Of a DNA stretch of 47,220 nt, positions 35,581-43,282 are shown one piece after another; within the stretch, counting starts at the first letter, position 1, and every line of letters begins with the position of its first letter. A program made the translations under genes and the position numbers. Source of the stretch: JAPLDP01 sp964628285 (lineage in GTDB: Bacteria; Bacteroidota; Bacteroidia; Bacteroidales; JAGONC01); the NCBI GenBank assembly GCA_964628285.1, contig CAZVNP010000023.1:1-47220 (forward strand). The letters are read 5' to 3'. The notes below the pieces were generated by a model. That model was not told where the DNA came from. It saw only the letters and a program-made list of their open reading frames with translations, and searched no databases.

Positions 35581-35603
35581 CTTTACATGTGTGTCATGTA
35601 AAG
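35581..35603. promoter_or_regulatory. Candidate operator: 9-bp perfect inverted repeat over the -33 region
   Basis: CTTTACATG-tgtgt-CATGTAAAG is a perfect dyad whose edge lies 17 bases upstream of the -7 box, covering the position of the -33 element. That placement is what an operator for a dimeric repressor of an efflux operon would have. No TetR- or MarR-type gene is in the window. Confidence 0.5.
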
Positions 35604-35617
35604 CGATAACTTTTCCC

Positions 35618-35652
35618 GGCGTCACGAAGCATAGGCCTCGTTTTATGACGCC
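35618..35652 (-). terminator. Hairpin downstream of the lipoprotein gene
   Basis: GGCGTCA (35618-35624) pairs with TGACGCC (35646-35652) across a 21-base loop, about 73 bases after the stop of the lipoprotein gene at 35725 in its direction of transcription. There is no long T run, so termination is plausible but unproven. Confidence 0.35.
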
Positions 35653-35724
35653 GATCCGGCAGCAGTAAAATTTTTTACGCCGCCATTGGTTAAAAAACAG
35701 ACGAATGCGATATTTGATTCAGTA

Positions 35725-36558
35725 TCAGGGGCAGATGATATCCATCCTGTTTTGATCCCAGCAATGCCATTCACCGTCGCCAAAGTGTTGGGGATCTTTC
35801 ACCTGTCCGTCTTTGGTCGTCCGGTTCCATAAAATGTTGGTGAGGTTGTCCTGGCCTTTATTATAAATGTTATAAAAAGCATCATACGGGGATGCATTGG
35901 TGATGCCGTAATAAATATACCCTCCGTTCTCGGGATTACCCTCTTCAATGTTGGTGTATTGTATGTCGGATGTCCCTGCTGTCGGATCACGGTGCCAGGT
36001 TATATTCAGCAATTCATGAGGGTTGAGGGGGTCTTTGTTGAGGATCCAGTACCCGCCGCTGTTCAAAAGATCCGCCTTGCCGTAATACCACAGGAAATTA
36101 CTGAAATTGTTGGCCTTGGTGATGTACATCCTCCAATACACACTGTCGGCGACCAGTGAACCATAAAGATCAGCTTTGTGAATGACACCGCCGACGACGA
36201 AGTTATAGGACCAGACCCAGGCCGTGGAGTCAGGATCATATACGGCCTGATGGGCGAACGATTCGGTGAAAGCCGCCACGGGAACAGCCAGTCCAACGGT
36301 GATGATGACATTCCATACCCCGACATTGGTCGCTGCCCACCACCAGTTTTTATAGGATTCCACGTCCCTGACCATACCGGTGGTGTCAGTATTCGGGAAA
36401 TCGCTAAAATCCATCACAAAAGTGGAAGCCGGCGGAATAGCAGGTGCCGGATTTTCTTCCTTTTCTTTCTTGCATCCATGGATCAGGACACCAATGGCAA
36501 CGGACATAAGAATAATAAACAGTGAAAGGGTGATTGTGCGTTTGTGTGATGTTTTCAT
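35725..36558 (-). CDS. Lipoprotein of unknown function
   Basis: A 277-residue protein with a basic N-terminus, a hydrophobic segment and a lipobox-like IHGC at about residues 26-29, followed by a charged KKEKEENPAP linker. The mature part is rich in Trp, Tyr and Asn (for example YKNWWWAATNVGVWNVI and YWRMYITKANNFSNFLWYYG), suggesting a beta-rich surface protein. I do not recognise a family. It lies upstream of the M64 gene on the same strand but is separated by 191 bases with a hairpin and a promoter, so the two are probably separate units. Confidence 0.75.
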   Translation of the reverse strand: MKTSHKRTITLSLFIILMSVAIGVLIHGCKKEKEENPAPAIPPASTFVMDFSDFPNTDTTGMVRDVESYKNWWWAATNVGVWNVIITVGLAVPVAAFTESFAHQAVYDPDSTAWVWSYNFVVGGVIHKADLYGSLVADSVYWRMYITKANNFSNFLWYYGKADLLNSGGYWILNKDPLNPHELLNITWHRDPTAGTSDIQYTNIEEGNPENGGYIYYGITNASPYDAFYNIYNKGQDNLTNILWNRTTKDGQVKDPQHFGDGEWHCWDQNRMDIICP

Positions 36559-36877
36559 AAAGCCTGTGTTTTTAAAAAGTGATTATGATAAATGTCACGA
36601 CGAAAATAAAAAAAATTATAAAGCAAACGAATATTTATGCTATTTCAGATTCCCGATGGTTACCATATAAGGATAGAAATGTACCCGTCAATACCTGTTC
36701 GTATTGAAGCCCTGGGGTAAAAGTAGTACCTGTATACGATGTTATCCGGCTTTTGGGCCAGCTTTTTCCGTTCTTTGCCGGTATGATAAAAAAACAATAT
36801 GAATAAAGAAATCAGGATAACCTCGCTTCACTTGTGGCCATCCAGCCGGTATTTAATTATGACCGGCAGTAAGGGAT
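36559..36877. other. Intergenic region, 319 bases, with a hairpin near 36845-36867
   Basis: AT-rich near the lipoprotein start. GCCGGT (36845-36850) pairs with ACCGGC (36862-36867), a hairpin just past the stop of the membrane-protein gene at 36878 and a possible terminator for it. No ORF, promoter box or RNA gene was recognised. Confidence 0.45.
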
Positions 36878-37833
36878 TCAGATCAGCTTCTTATGGATGA
36901 ACAGGAAAGTCAGGAAGGCACTTACCATTGAGATGAGGTATGAAAGCATCGTCCCCCATACCAGACCGTATCCGGGATAGAGGTATCTGACCGCCGTGCT
37001 GTATATGATGACGTTGATCATCCCCGAAAAGAATAACGGTTTGGTGATCGATCTGGAAAATTCAAGACCATTGGATTTGTAACTGATTATGATGGTTGAC
37101 ATGAAGACGGCCGGGAAAGCCCCGAATATTCCGCCGAAAANNNNNNNNNNNNNNNNNNNNNNNNNNNNNNNNNNNNNNNNNNNNNNNNNNNNNNNNNNNN
37201 NNNNNNNNNNNNNNNNNNNNNNNNNNNNNNNNNNNNNNNNATTATGATGGTTGACATGAAGACGGCCGGGAAAGCCCCGAATATTCCGCCGAAAATGGGA
37301 CCGCCCAGTTTGCTGATGACCACCGTGAAGGCAATGATGAAACCGCCGAAAAGACCGCGCAGGATGAGATATCCTGCGGAGAAATGAGGCCTTACGACAC
37401 CAAGCGAGGGAATGTCAAGATATTTTGTGAAGACCAGCCAGGCAAGAAGAAACAATATCAGATAACCGGTCGTCGCAAAAATGAAGTTATTGATCCTGAA
37501 TACGATAATCAGTGAGGAGAGTAAGAACCAAAGGAGCAGTGAAAGGATTAGTCCGATAAAAAAACCTTTTTTGGCGAGAAGAGCATAAGCTGCCAGAAAG
37601 ATACCGGAGAAAGCCATGGAAAGGGGGATGACCGTCGTGACCTCGGAGGCCGTGGCAGGTCCCTGGACAACACCGATGAACAGCAGCGACACGACGATGG
37701 TGGAAGGAAGACCTCCGATAAAACCGCCGATCTTCGTACCAAAACGATCGGCAGTTACGGTGATCAGCATGATCCAGCCTCCTCCGGCCAGAAAAGCCAG
37801 TAAAATGTCAAGCCAGAAGTCCTGCCCGTTCAT
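36878..37833 (-). CDS. Polytopic membrane protein with two-fold internal repeat, interrupted by a scaffold gap
   Basis: The N-terminal part runs from 37833 to the gap edge at 37241 and the C-terminal part from 37140 down to 36878. The 55 bases on either side of the gap are identical; merging them (removing 155 bases) keeps the frame and gives about 266 residues reading FPAVFMSTIIISYKSNGLEF across the join. The protein has about eight hydrophobic helices. Two segments look related: GTKIGGFIGGLPSTIVVSLLF and GGPIFGGIFGAFPAVFMST, each followed by a helix after a short polar loop, suggesting gene duplication. It resembles small DUF3147/GlpM-like membrane proteins in pattern only. ATG 37833 is preferred over TTG 37878. 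Function unknown. Confidence 0.75.
37086..37295. other. Scaffold gap (100 N) flanked by identical 55-base copies
   Basis: Bases 37086-37140 and 37241-37295 are identical over all 55 positions, separated by exactly 100 Ns. This is the expected appearance of two contig ends overlapping by one k-mer (k=55) that were scaffolded instead of merged. It is most likely an assembly artefact and not a biological tandem repeat. Confidence 0.9.
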
Positions 37834-37975
37834 ATTCGCGTTGCTTGAGAAATGCCTGATCGCCTGATGTACGATCAATCAATCGGAACTGAAGTGTGCA
37901 AACGACCATAGTTTTTGACTAGCACAAGGCAATCAAAATATCATAACCGGACAACAAACATCTGCAAATTTTCTT

Positions 37976-37983
37976 TAAGTTTG
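37976..37983 (+). promoter_or_regulatory. Bacteroidota -7 box (TAAGTTTG) for the small membrane-protein gene
   Basis: TAAGTTTG matches TAnnTTTG, 20 bases before ATG 38004. Confidence 0.5.
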
Positions 37984-38003
37984 TATAAACTAATGATAGT
38001 GAG

Positions 38004-38369
38004 ATGCGAAAATTCCTTTTCTGGTTTATCACGATAATCATCATCCTGGCCGGGGCCACCATATATTGGAAGTATTTCTTCACTTACAGCGACGGTTACC
38101 GGGCGGGGCTGTTACAGAAGTTCTCCCATAAGGGGACATTTTTCAAGACTTATGAAGGGGAAATCATCCTGAGCAGTGTCGAAAGCAGCAGGAATGTGGT
38201 TCTGGCCTCGGAGAAGTTTCACTTCTCCGTTCAGGAACCCCGTGTGGCTAAGAAGCTCGACAGCCTGCAGGGCTATTTTGTTGTGATACATTACGAAGAA
38301 AAGAACGGTACTTTACCGTGGCGTGGTGATTCGCGTTACATGGTCGACAGCGTAAGGGTAGGGCGGTGA
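38004..38369 (+). CDS. Small membrane-anchored protein of a conserved Bacteroidota family
   Basis: 121 residues: one N-terminal membrane helix (residues about 4-24) followed by a short beta-rich domain. YSDGYRAGLLQKFSHKGTFFKTYEG and LPWRGDSRYMVDSV (ends of the blocks at about 34-58 and 106-119) match a small family common in Bacteroidota. I recall it as often carrying the name 6-phosphogluconate dehydrogenase in databases, which the length and sequence do not support. The domain probably faces the periplasm. It is transcribed from its own -7 box; the stop touches the start of the radical SAM remnant. Function unknown. Confidence 0.82.
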   Translation: MRKFLFWFITIIIILAGATIYWKYFFTYSDGYRAGLLQKFSHKGTFFKTYEGEIILSSVESSRNVVLASEKFHFSVQEPRVAKKLDSLQGYFVVIHYEEKNGTLPWRGDSRYMVDSVRVGR

Positions 38370-38855
38370 TATCCACGTCGCTGGGCGTTTCATTTTTTTT
38401 ATTGCGATTCCCGTTTTTCACCAATGGCCTTCTCATCGATGATGATTGGATCACTCTGTTCCGTCATCAAAAGAATCTTATCCCGGTGATCAGCCTGGAG
38501 GGACAACGCCAGCAGACCGACGAGCGGCGGGGGCCAGGCATTTACGACAGTTTTCTGAAATGTGCCGGAAAGCTGACACGACAGGGTTTTTTCTGGGGCG
38601 TTTCATTTACCATAACGTCTCAGAATCATCAGACCACACTCCGGAAGGGGTTTTATCCATGTCAATCCGCGCGGTCAGGTCGAGCCGTGCCCCTTTGCCC
38701 CTTATTCAGATACCGACCCCCAAGGTCAGTCGCTGAAAGAAGCGTTATCATCCCCCCTGATGACTGCCATACGTGAAAATCACTATAAACTGACAGAGAC
38801 CACAGGAGGTTGTACCCTGTGGAAAGAACGCGAATGGGTACAGTTGCTCCTGTGA
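38366..38855 (+). pseudogene. Radical SAM protein remnant: N-terminus missing, internal deletion with frameshift
   Basis: Two well-conserved pieces lie in different frames. The first (38417-38620) reads FFTNGLLIDDDW, NLIPVISLEG, QQTDERRGPGIYDSF and FFWGVSFTITSQNH. The second (38643-38855) reads GRGFIHVNPRGQVEPCPFAPY, then SLKEALSSPLMTAIRENH, then GGCTLWKEREW and a stop. Together these match the middle and C-terminal thirds of a radical SAM family in which about 70-80 residues should separate them. The N-terminal CxxxCxxC cluster-binding region is absent and the upstream space is occupied by another gene. A further frame slip near the T8 run at 38395-38402 is possible. It cannot encode an active enzyme. 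Confidence 0.75.
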
Positions 38856-38994
38856 TGCCCATTCACTTTTTATACCGGTTGACCACTAAGTCTGTATAAA
38901 TATTCACAGGAGAGATGGAATGTCACACCAGGCCGCTCTCTCTTGTCAACGATTTCATATGAGTACGCCGGTTATCACCTGTTACAGGCTTCTG

Positions 38995-40605
38995 TTATCT
39001 AAGGCGGCTGATCAGTGCGTTAGTGGAGCTGTCGTGATGCAGCGCTTTGGTTTTGTCCTGAAGTTCAGGGATGATGTTTTTTGCCAGCGCTTTTCCCAGT
39101 TCCACACCCATCTGGTCGAAGGAATTTATACCCCATATCACGCCTTGTGTGAAAACGCTGTGTTCGTACATGGCAACGAGTTTACCCAGGTTCTCGGGTG
39201 TCAGTTTGTCGAGCAGAAAGGTGGAAGAAGGACGGTTGCCTTCAAAGGTTTTGTGTGATACCAGGGCTTCTGCGATGCCTTCCTCCCGCACCTCCCGGCT
39301 TGTCTTTCCAAATGCCAGTGCTTCTCCCTGGGCTATCATGTTTGCTATCAGATAATCATGGTGAGGGGGCAGAGGATGAAGAGTTTCTTTAAATCCTATG
39401 AAATCGCAAGGGATGACCTTGGTGCCCTGATGGATCAACTGGTAAAAGGAATGTTGCCCGTTGGTGCCTGGCTCACCCCAAAAAACGGGGCCGGTCTGGT
39501 ACACCGTTCTTTCGCCCTCCAGGGTCACCGATTTCCCGTTGCTCTCCATGGTTAATTGTTGCAGGTAAGCCGGGAAGCGTTTTAGGTAGTTATCGTAAGG
39601 CAATACGGCTTGCGTCTGAGCGCCGTGGAAATTATTATACCACACGGTCAGCAGGCCCATGATCACAGGGATGTTCCTGTCAAGAGGTGCGGTGAGGAAG
39701 TGCTCATCCATTTTATGAAAACCGGCCAGCATGGAATTAAAGGCTTCCGCTCCGATGGCTATCATGGTCGACAGGCCGATGGCTGAATCCATGGAATACC
39801 TGCCGCCGACCCAGTCCCGGAAGACAAACATATTTTCCGGGTCAATCCCGAACTTCACCACTTCTTCCCTGTTGGCCGACACAGCGACAAAATGCCTGGC
39901 GATGGCTTTTTCATCCCCCAGCCTGCTGACAACCCACTGGCGCGCCGTGCGGGCATTGGTCATCGTCTCAAGAGTGGTGAAGGTCTTGGAGGAAATGATG
40001 AAAAGGGTTTCCTCAGCCTGCAGATCCCTGACGGTTTCCGCAAAGTCATTGGCATCGACGTTTGATATAAAATGAAAGGTCATCCCATGCCCGGCGTAAA
40101 ACCGCAAAGCTTCATAAGCCATCACCGGACCCAGGTCGGAGCCTCCGATACCGATATTGACGATATGACGTAAAGGCTTGCCTGTATATCCACGCCATTC
40201 CCCTGAACGGATCTTTTCGGAAAAAACAGCCATCTGATCCAGCACCTGATGAACCTGGTCCACGACATTCACCCCGTCGACGAGTATGGTTGAACCGCGT
40301 GGTGCCCGCAACGCGATATGCAGTACGGCGCGGTCTTCGGTCAGGTTGATCCTCTCACCTGCGAACATGGCGCGGCGGCGGTCTTCAAAGCCGCGATCGA
40401 CGGCCAGCCTGAGCAATAAGTCGAGGGTGCGCTCCGTCACCCGGTGCTTGGAAAAATCAAAATAAATGCCCTCGGCTTCTATTTTGAGCTTATTGCCCCG
40501 GCCGGGATACTGTTCAAATAAGTTCCTGATGGTCGTGTTTTTGATCTCCCGGTAATGCTTTTCGAGAGCTTTCCAGGCATCTGATTGTGTCAATCCCCTT
40601 TTCAT
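38995..40605 (-). CDS. pgi: Glucose-6-phosphate isomerase (Pgi)
   Basis: A 536-residue protein, the normal length for the E. coli-type enzyme, interconverting glucose 6-phosphate and fructose 6-phosphate. Seen: IGIGGSDLGPVMAYEAL, SSKTFTTLETMTNA, the signature region FRDWVGGRYSMDSAIGLS, then GEPGTNGQHSFYQLIHQGT, with catalytic Glu and His, and the C-terminal SFDQMGVELGKALAK with the catalytic Lys. The start is ATG 40605; a longer frame to 40689 has no family support and would overlap the small ORF upstream. It is intact although both flanks carry decayed genes. No -7 box was found close upstream. Confidence 0.97.
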   Translation of the reverse strand: MKRGLTQSDAWKALEKHYREIKNTTIRNLFEQYPGRGNKLKIEAEGIYFDFSKHRVTERTLDLLLRLAVDRGFEDRRRAMFAGERINLTEDRAVLHIALRAPRGSTILVDGVNVVDQVHQVLDQMAVFSEKIRSGEWRGYTGKPLRHIVNIGIGGSDLGPVMAYEALRFYAGHGMTFHFISNVDANDFAETVRDLQAEETLFIISSKTFTTLETMTNARTARQWVVSRLGDEKAIARHFVAVSANREEVVKFGIDPENMFVFRDWVGGRYSMDSAIGLSTMIAIGAEAFNSMLAGFHKMDEHFLTAPLDRNIPVIMGLLTVWYNNFHGAQTQAVLPYDNYLKRFPAYLQQLTMESNGKSVTLEGERTVYQTGPVFWGEPGTNGQHSFYQLIHQGTKVIPCDFIGFKETLHPLPPHHDYLIANMIAQGEALAFGKTSREVREEGIAEALVSHKTFEGNRPSSTFLLDKLTPENLGKLVAMYEHSVFTQGVIWGINSFDQMGVELGKALAKNIIPELQDKTKALHHDSSTNALISRLR

Positions 40606-40619
40606 TTTGTCCCGTTCAT

Positions 40620-40832
40620 TTAAGTTGATTTTATATCCTTCAGCCGGCTCCGGAACTGGTTTTCGGCCTGTGCCACCTGTTGCAGCCACCGTCTGTACCT
40701 TTCCATGCCTGTGAACCGGGCACGTAAAAATGTTTCGGTAACTTCCGTGGCTGTTTCTTTCTTTAAGCTTCCGGCAACATAAGCCGCCATGGCTTCAATG
40801 GTGTGACATACGATAATCCCTGCGTTGTTCAT
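40620..40832 (-). CDS. Small hypothetical protein upstream of pgi
   Basis: A 70-residue ORF ending 14 bases before pgi on the same strand. The sequence is Ala-, Glu- and Arg-rich and predicted helical (AYVAGSLKKETATEVTETF, then RYRRWLQQVAQAENQFRSR). It could be a real small gene translated with pgi or a fragment of a decayed gene, given the gene remains on both sides. I do not recognise the family. Confidence 0.42.
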   Translation of the reverse strand: MNNAGIIVCHTIEAMAAYVAGSLKKETATEVTETFLRARFTGMERYRRWLQQVAQAENQFRSRLKDIKST

Positions 40833-41187
40833 TTCAGTATGTGTCGTTTTATATGACGATAATCAGCTTTGTTTGTCGGATGACTATGAGATTTTCGTCA
40901 GTGCCGGCCATTCAAATTTAAGTAAAATATTTCTATCCGCGCCGGTAACTGCCGGCGGTCAGTCATGTCGCCTATAGCGCCAATAGTGTCTATTATCAGG
41001 TCTTCCGGTTTCTTTCATTTTGTATTTATATTATGAGCACCATTGACGCTCGGGCAGTGCCAGGCTTCCGGCATATACATTTTCGGCAGAGAACTTATTC
41101 ATGGATCAATCCTTCTTGCTCCGGTAGTCGGTTTTGATGAGTTGTTTACATTTTTACAACGCTTATCTGACCTCATCGGCGAGTCAT
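40833..41187. other. Intergenic region, 355 bases, no gene recognised
   Basis: Between the small ORF and the transaldolase remnant, all minus-strand neighbours. Short open frames exist, but none resembles a protein I know and no promoter box or strong hairpin stands out. It may hold further eroded sequence. Confidence 0.5.
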
Positions 41188-41600
41188 TCATAATCTTTTT
41201 ATGAAAATGTTTTCGAGCTTCACTATATCAGCCGTAAATCTTCTTATTCCTTCAGCCGGTTTTTCAATGGCCATGGCATCCTCATTGAGGAGCCGGCGGA
41301 AACGTTTCTCATCCAGTTTCATTTTCGTGACGCCGTCTTCGGCGGCAGCCACAGCCTGGGGTAAAGAGAACAGCAGGGTCATGTTGCAATGGATGCCTGT
41401 TGCCGCTTATCATTCGATTTCTTCAGGGCCCAGGCTAACGCCTCCTCAAAAAGGGAACGGTATGATTGCTCCTGCGCCGCTTTGTATATAAGGGACGGAT
41501 TGGTGGTGGCATCTATCGGCGTGAATTGCTTTATTTGCTTAAAATCCCCGGTGTCGGTGACGATCCTGGTCATCGATTTAAGTTGATTCAGGAAGTTCAT
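41188..41600 (-). pseudogene. tal: Transaldolase (TalB-type) remnant with two large internal deletions
   Basis: Three conserved transaldolase pieces are collapsed together. Piece 1 (41600-41397) holds residues 1-68: VTDTGDFKQIKQFTPIDATT, NPSLIYKAAQ and WALKKSNDKRQQ. Piece 2 (41397 to about 41325) is in another frame and reads GIHCNMTLLFSLPQAVAAAE. Piece 3 runs from about 41325 to 41188: KLDEKRFRRLLNEDAMAIEK, PAEGIRRF and the C-terminus. In E. coli TalB the first gap would span about 100 residues including the Schiff-base Lys132, and the second about 80. So roughly 137 of about 317 residues remain, with a frameshift at the first junction. It cannot be catalytic. Confidence 0.85.
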
Positions 41601-41745
41601 GATTTCATCTCATTGAAGTTACACTATCTGTCAGTGGGGACAAAACCCTATAACACCCTCTTTGCGTTGTTCATAGGATTCAGATAATATACAACGGTGA
41701 GTGCCTTTTTGTTCACAACAGGCTGATTTAAAAACGGGAAGATGG

Positions 41746-41786
41746 CGTCAGCCCCGAAAGGGTTCCAAACCCGGTCAGGGCTGACG
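41746..41786. repeat. Nested hairpin palindrome
   Basis: CGTCAGCCC (41746-41754) pairs with GGGCTGACG (41778-41786), enclosing an inner stem GGGTT-CCA-AACCC (41760-41772). This is a strong structure that could be a terminator or dispersed palindromic repeat. Confidence 0.6.
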
Positions 41787-41860
41787 GACAGGAAAGTTGC
41801 GGGTTGCGGTTTACGCGTTACGTCGTGTTGATGCCTGAATAGAGTTGACCGTTTTTAATG

Positions 41861-41978
41861 GAACGCGGATGCAGCGGATTTCCGCGGATTGTTTTAAAAA
41901 GTTAAAATAGTGATAGAAAGATTTAATCTTGTTATAACGTAATCCGCATCATCAGCTTAATCAGCGTCATCCGCGTTC
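41861..41978. repeat. 118-base element with 11-bp terminal inverted repeats, MITE-like
   Basis: GAACGCGGATG (41861-41871) is the exact reverse complement of CATCCGCGTTC (41968-41978); an inner pair GCGGATT (41874-41880) and AATCCGC (41941-41947) continues the symmetry. The interior is AT-rich and non-coding. It looks like a small dispersed element; no transposase is present. Confidence 0.6.
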
Positions 41979-42111
41979 TATCGGCTTAATACTAAATAAT
42001 TTAGAAACATGATAGATATAAACCCAATCAGGGCTGGGACTTTAATAAAAGACCGGCTTATTTAAATTAAAGCTGATAGTTTTTAATAGGATCAGCGCTT
42101 ATTTAATTTTT

Positions 42112-42142
42112 TTTGTATTTTCTTAAATAACTCCTACCTTTG
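42112..42142 (+). promoter_or_regulatory. Full Bacteroidota promoter (TTTG - 19 bases - TACCTTTG) for the Fic gene
   Basis: TTTG (42112-42115) is followed after exactly 19 bases by TACCTTTG (42135-42142), matching both -33 and -7 elements at the ideal spacing. The leader to ATG 42158 is about 10 bases. This is the clearest promoter in the window. Confidence 0.75.
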
Positions 42143-42157
42143 TTTAAAATTTCACGA

Positions 42158-43282
42158 ATGAAAGATTTTAAAGCTGGAACTTACTTAAATCAGGGATCCT
42201 ATAAAAGCTTTCAGCCGACGCTGATTAACAGGCAATGGCACCTCGACGATATGGAGGTCATTCAACTGCTGAGCAAAGCTGACCGGGATCTTGGTAGATT
42301 GGATATGTATTCGGATTATATTCCCAATATCGATTTATTCATTAGCATGCACGTTCTGAAAGAAGCAACTCAAAGCAGTAAGATAGAAGGAACCCGGACA
42401 AATGTAGAAGAAGCATTACGTGAAAAAAAAGATGTTTCAGCAGATAAAAGAGCTGATTGGGAAGAGGTACAAAATTACATCCATTCTATGGAGGCAGCTA
42501 TCAGGGAGCTGGATAAGCTCCCATTTTCATCCAGACTTATCAGGGATACCCATAAAATATTGATGCAGGGTGTCAGAGGAGAAGGAAGACAACCCGGTGA
42601 ATTCCGACATAGCCAGAATTGGATCGGAGGAGCTACGATAAACGATGCTTCGTTCATACCTCCCATACATACGGCTATTCCTGAATTAATTGGCGATGTG
42701 GAAAATTTTATTCATAATCAGGAAATCTTCTTCCCGGAGCTCTTGAAAATAGCCCTGATTCATTATCAGTTCGAAACAATTCACCCGTTCCTGGACGGTA
42801 ATGGAAGAATAGGAAGATTGATGATAACATTATACCTCGTTAACAAGGGTATTTTGAAACAACCGGTACTTTATCTTTCGGACTTTTTCGAAACAAACCG
42901 GCAACACTATTACGAGAACCTGATGCTTGTCAGAGAGAATAATGATATAAGCCAATGGTTCAAGTTTTTTCTTGTTGGCGTCATTAAAACTGCTAACAAA
43001 GGGATTCAAACCTTCAACAGCATTTTACAATTAAAGAAACAAACAGACCTTGAAATACAAAAACTTAAAAGCCGGGCAGCAAAAGCACAAATAATAACCG
43101 ACTATTTATACCGGAAACCATTGATCAATGCCGAAAAGATCGTTGAGGTAGCTGGCATATCCTATCCATCAGCATATAAATTAATAGAGGATCTTGAGAA
43201 AATAAAAATTCTTAAGGAAATCACCGGAGGAAAACGAAGCCGGGAATATGTATTCGATACGTATTTAAATCTTTTTCGATAG
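42158..43282 (+). CDS. Fic-domain AMP-transferase family protein with C-terminal winged helix
   Basis: A 374-residue protein. The N-terminal Fic_N-like region carries the class II inhibitory motif SSKIEG (residues 73-78, Glu77). The Fic core has HPFLDGNGRIGR at 209-220 with the catalytic His209, so it should be able to transfer AMP (or another nucleotide moiety) to a protein hydroxyl. The C-terminal part (about 300-374) has a winged-helix pattern, AEKIVEVAGISYPSAYKLIEDLEKI (ends at residues about 328 and 352), as in many Bacteroidota Fic proteins. The start is ATG 42158 because the promoter -7 box overlaps the alternative 42140. It lies between repeats and next to a decayed gene, suggesting acquisition (inference). 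No antitoxin gene is adjacent. Confidence 0.93.
   Translation: MKDFKAGTYLNQGSYKSFQPTLINRQWHLDDMEVIQLLSKADRDLGRLDMYSDYIPNIDLFISMHVLKEATQSSKIEGTRTNVEEALREKKDVSADKRADWEEVQNYIHSMEAAIRELDKLPFSSRLIRDTHKILMQGVRGEGRQPGEFRHSQNWIGGATINDASFIPPIHTAIPELIGDVENFIHNQEIFFPELLKIALIHYQFETIHPFLDGNGRIGRLMITLYLVNKGILKQPVLYLSDFFETNRQHYYENLMLVRENNDISQWFKFFLVGVIKTANKGIQTFNSILQLKKQTDLEIQKLKSRAAKAQIITDYLYRKPLINAEKIVEVAGISYPSAYKLIEDLEKIKILKEITGGKRSREYVFDTYLNLFR

Larger units (their letters stand above)
41601..42157. other. Repeat-rich intergenic region, 557 bases
   Basis: It holds a hairpin at 41746-41786, an inverted-repeat element at 41861-41978, a GTTGCGGGTT-type repeat near 41796 (also at 43293), and the Fic promoter at the right end. 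No ORF with family resemblance was seen. Confidence 0.6.

Noticed and set aside
37086..37295. Apparent 55-base direct repeat as a biological duplication
   Set aside because: The copies abut exactly 100 Ns and merging them restores a reading frame, so a k-mer overlap of contigs is the better reading.
38366..38776. 136-residue ORF as a functional gene
   Set aside because: Its second half is out of frame with the conserved radical SAM C-terminus, and its N-terminus lacks the cluster-binding domain.
42140..42157. Six-residue upstream extension of the Fic protein
   Set aside because: The TTT start region overlaps the -7 box, so it would not be in the transcript.
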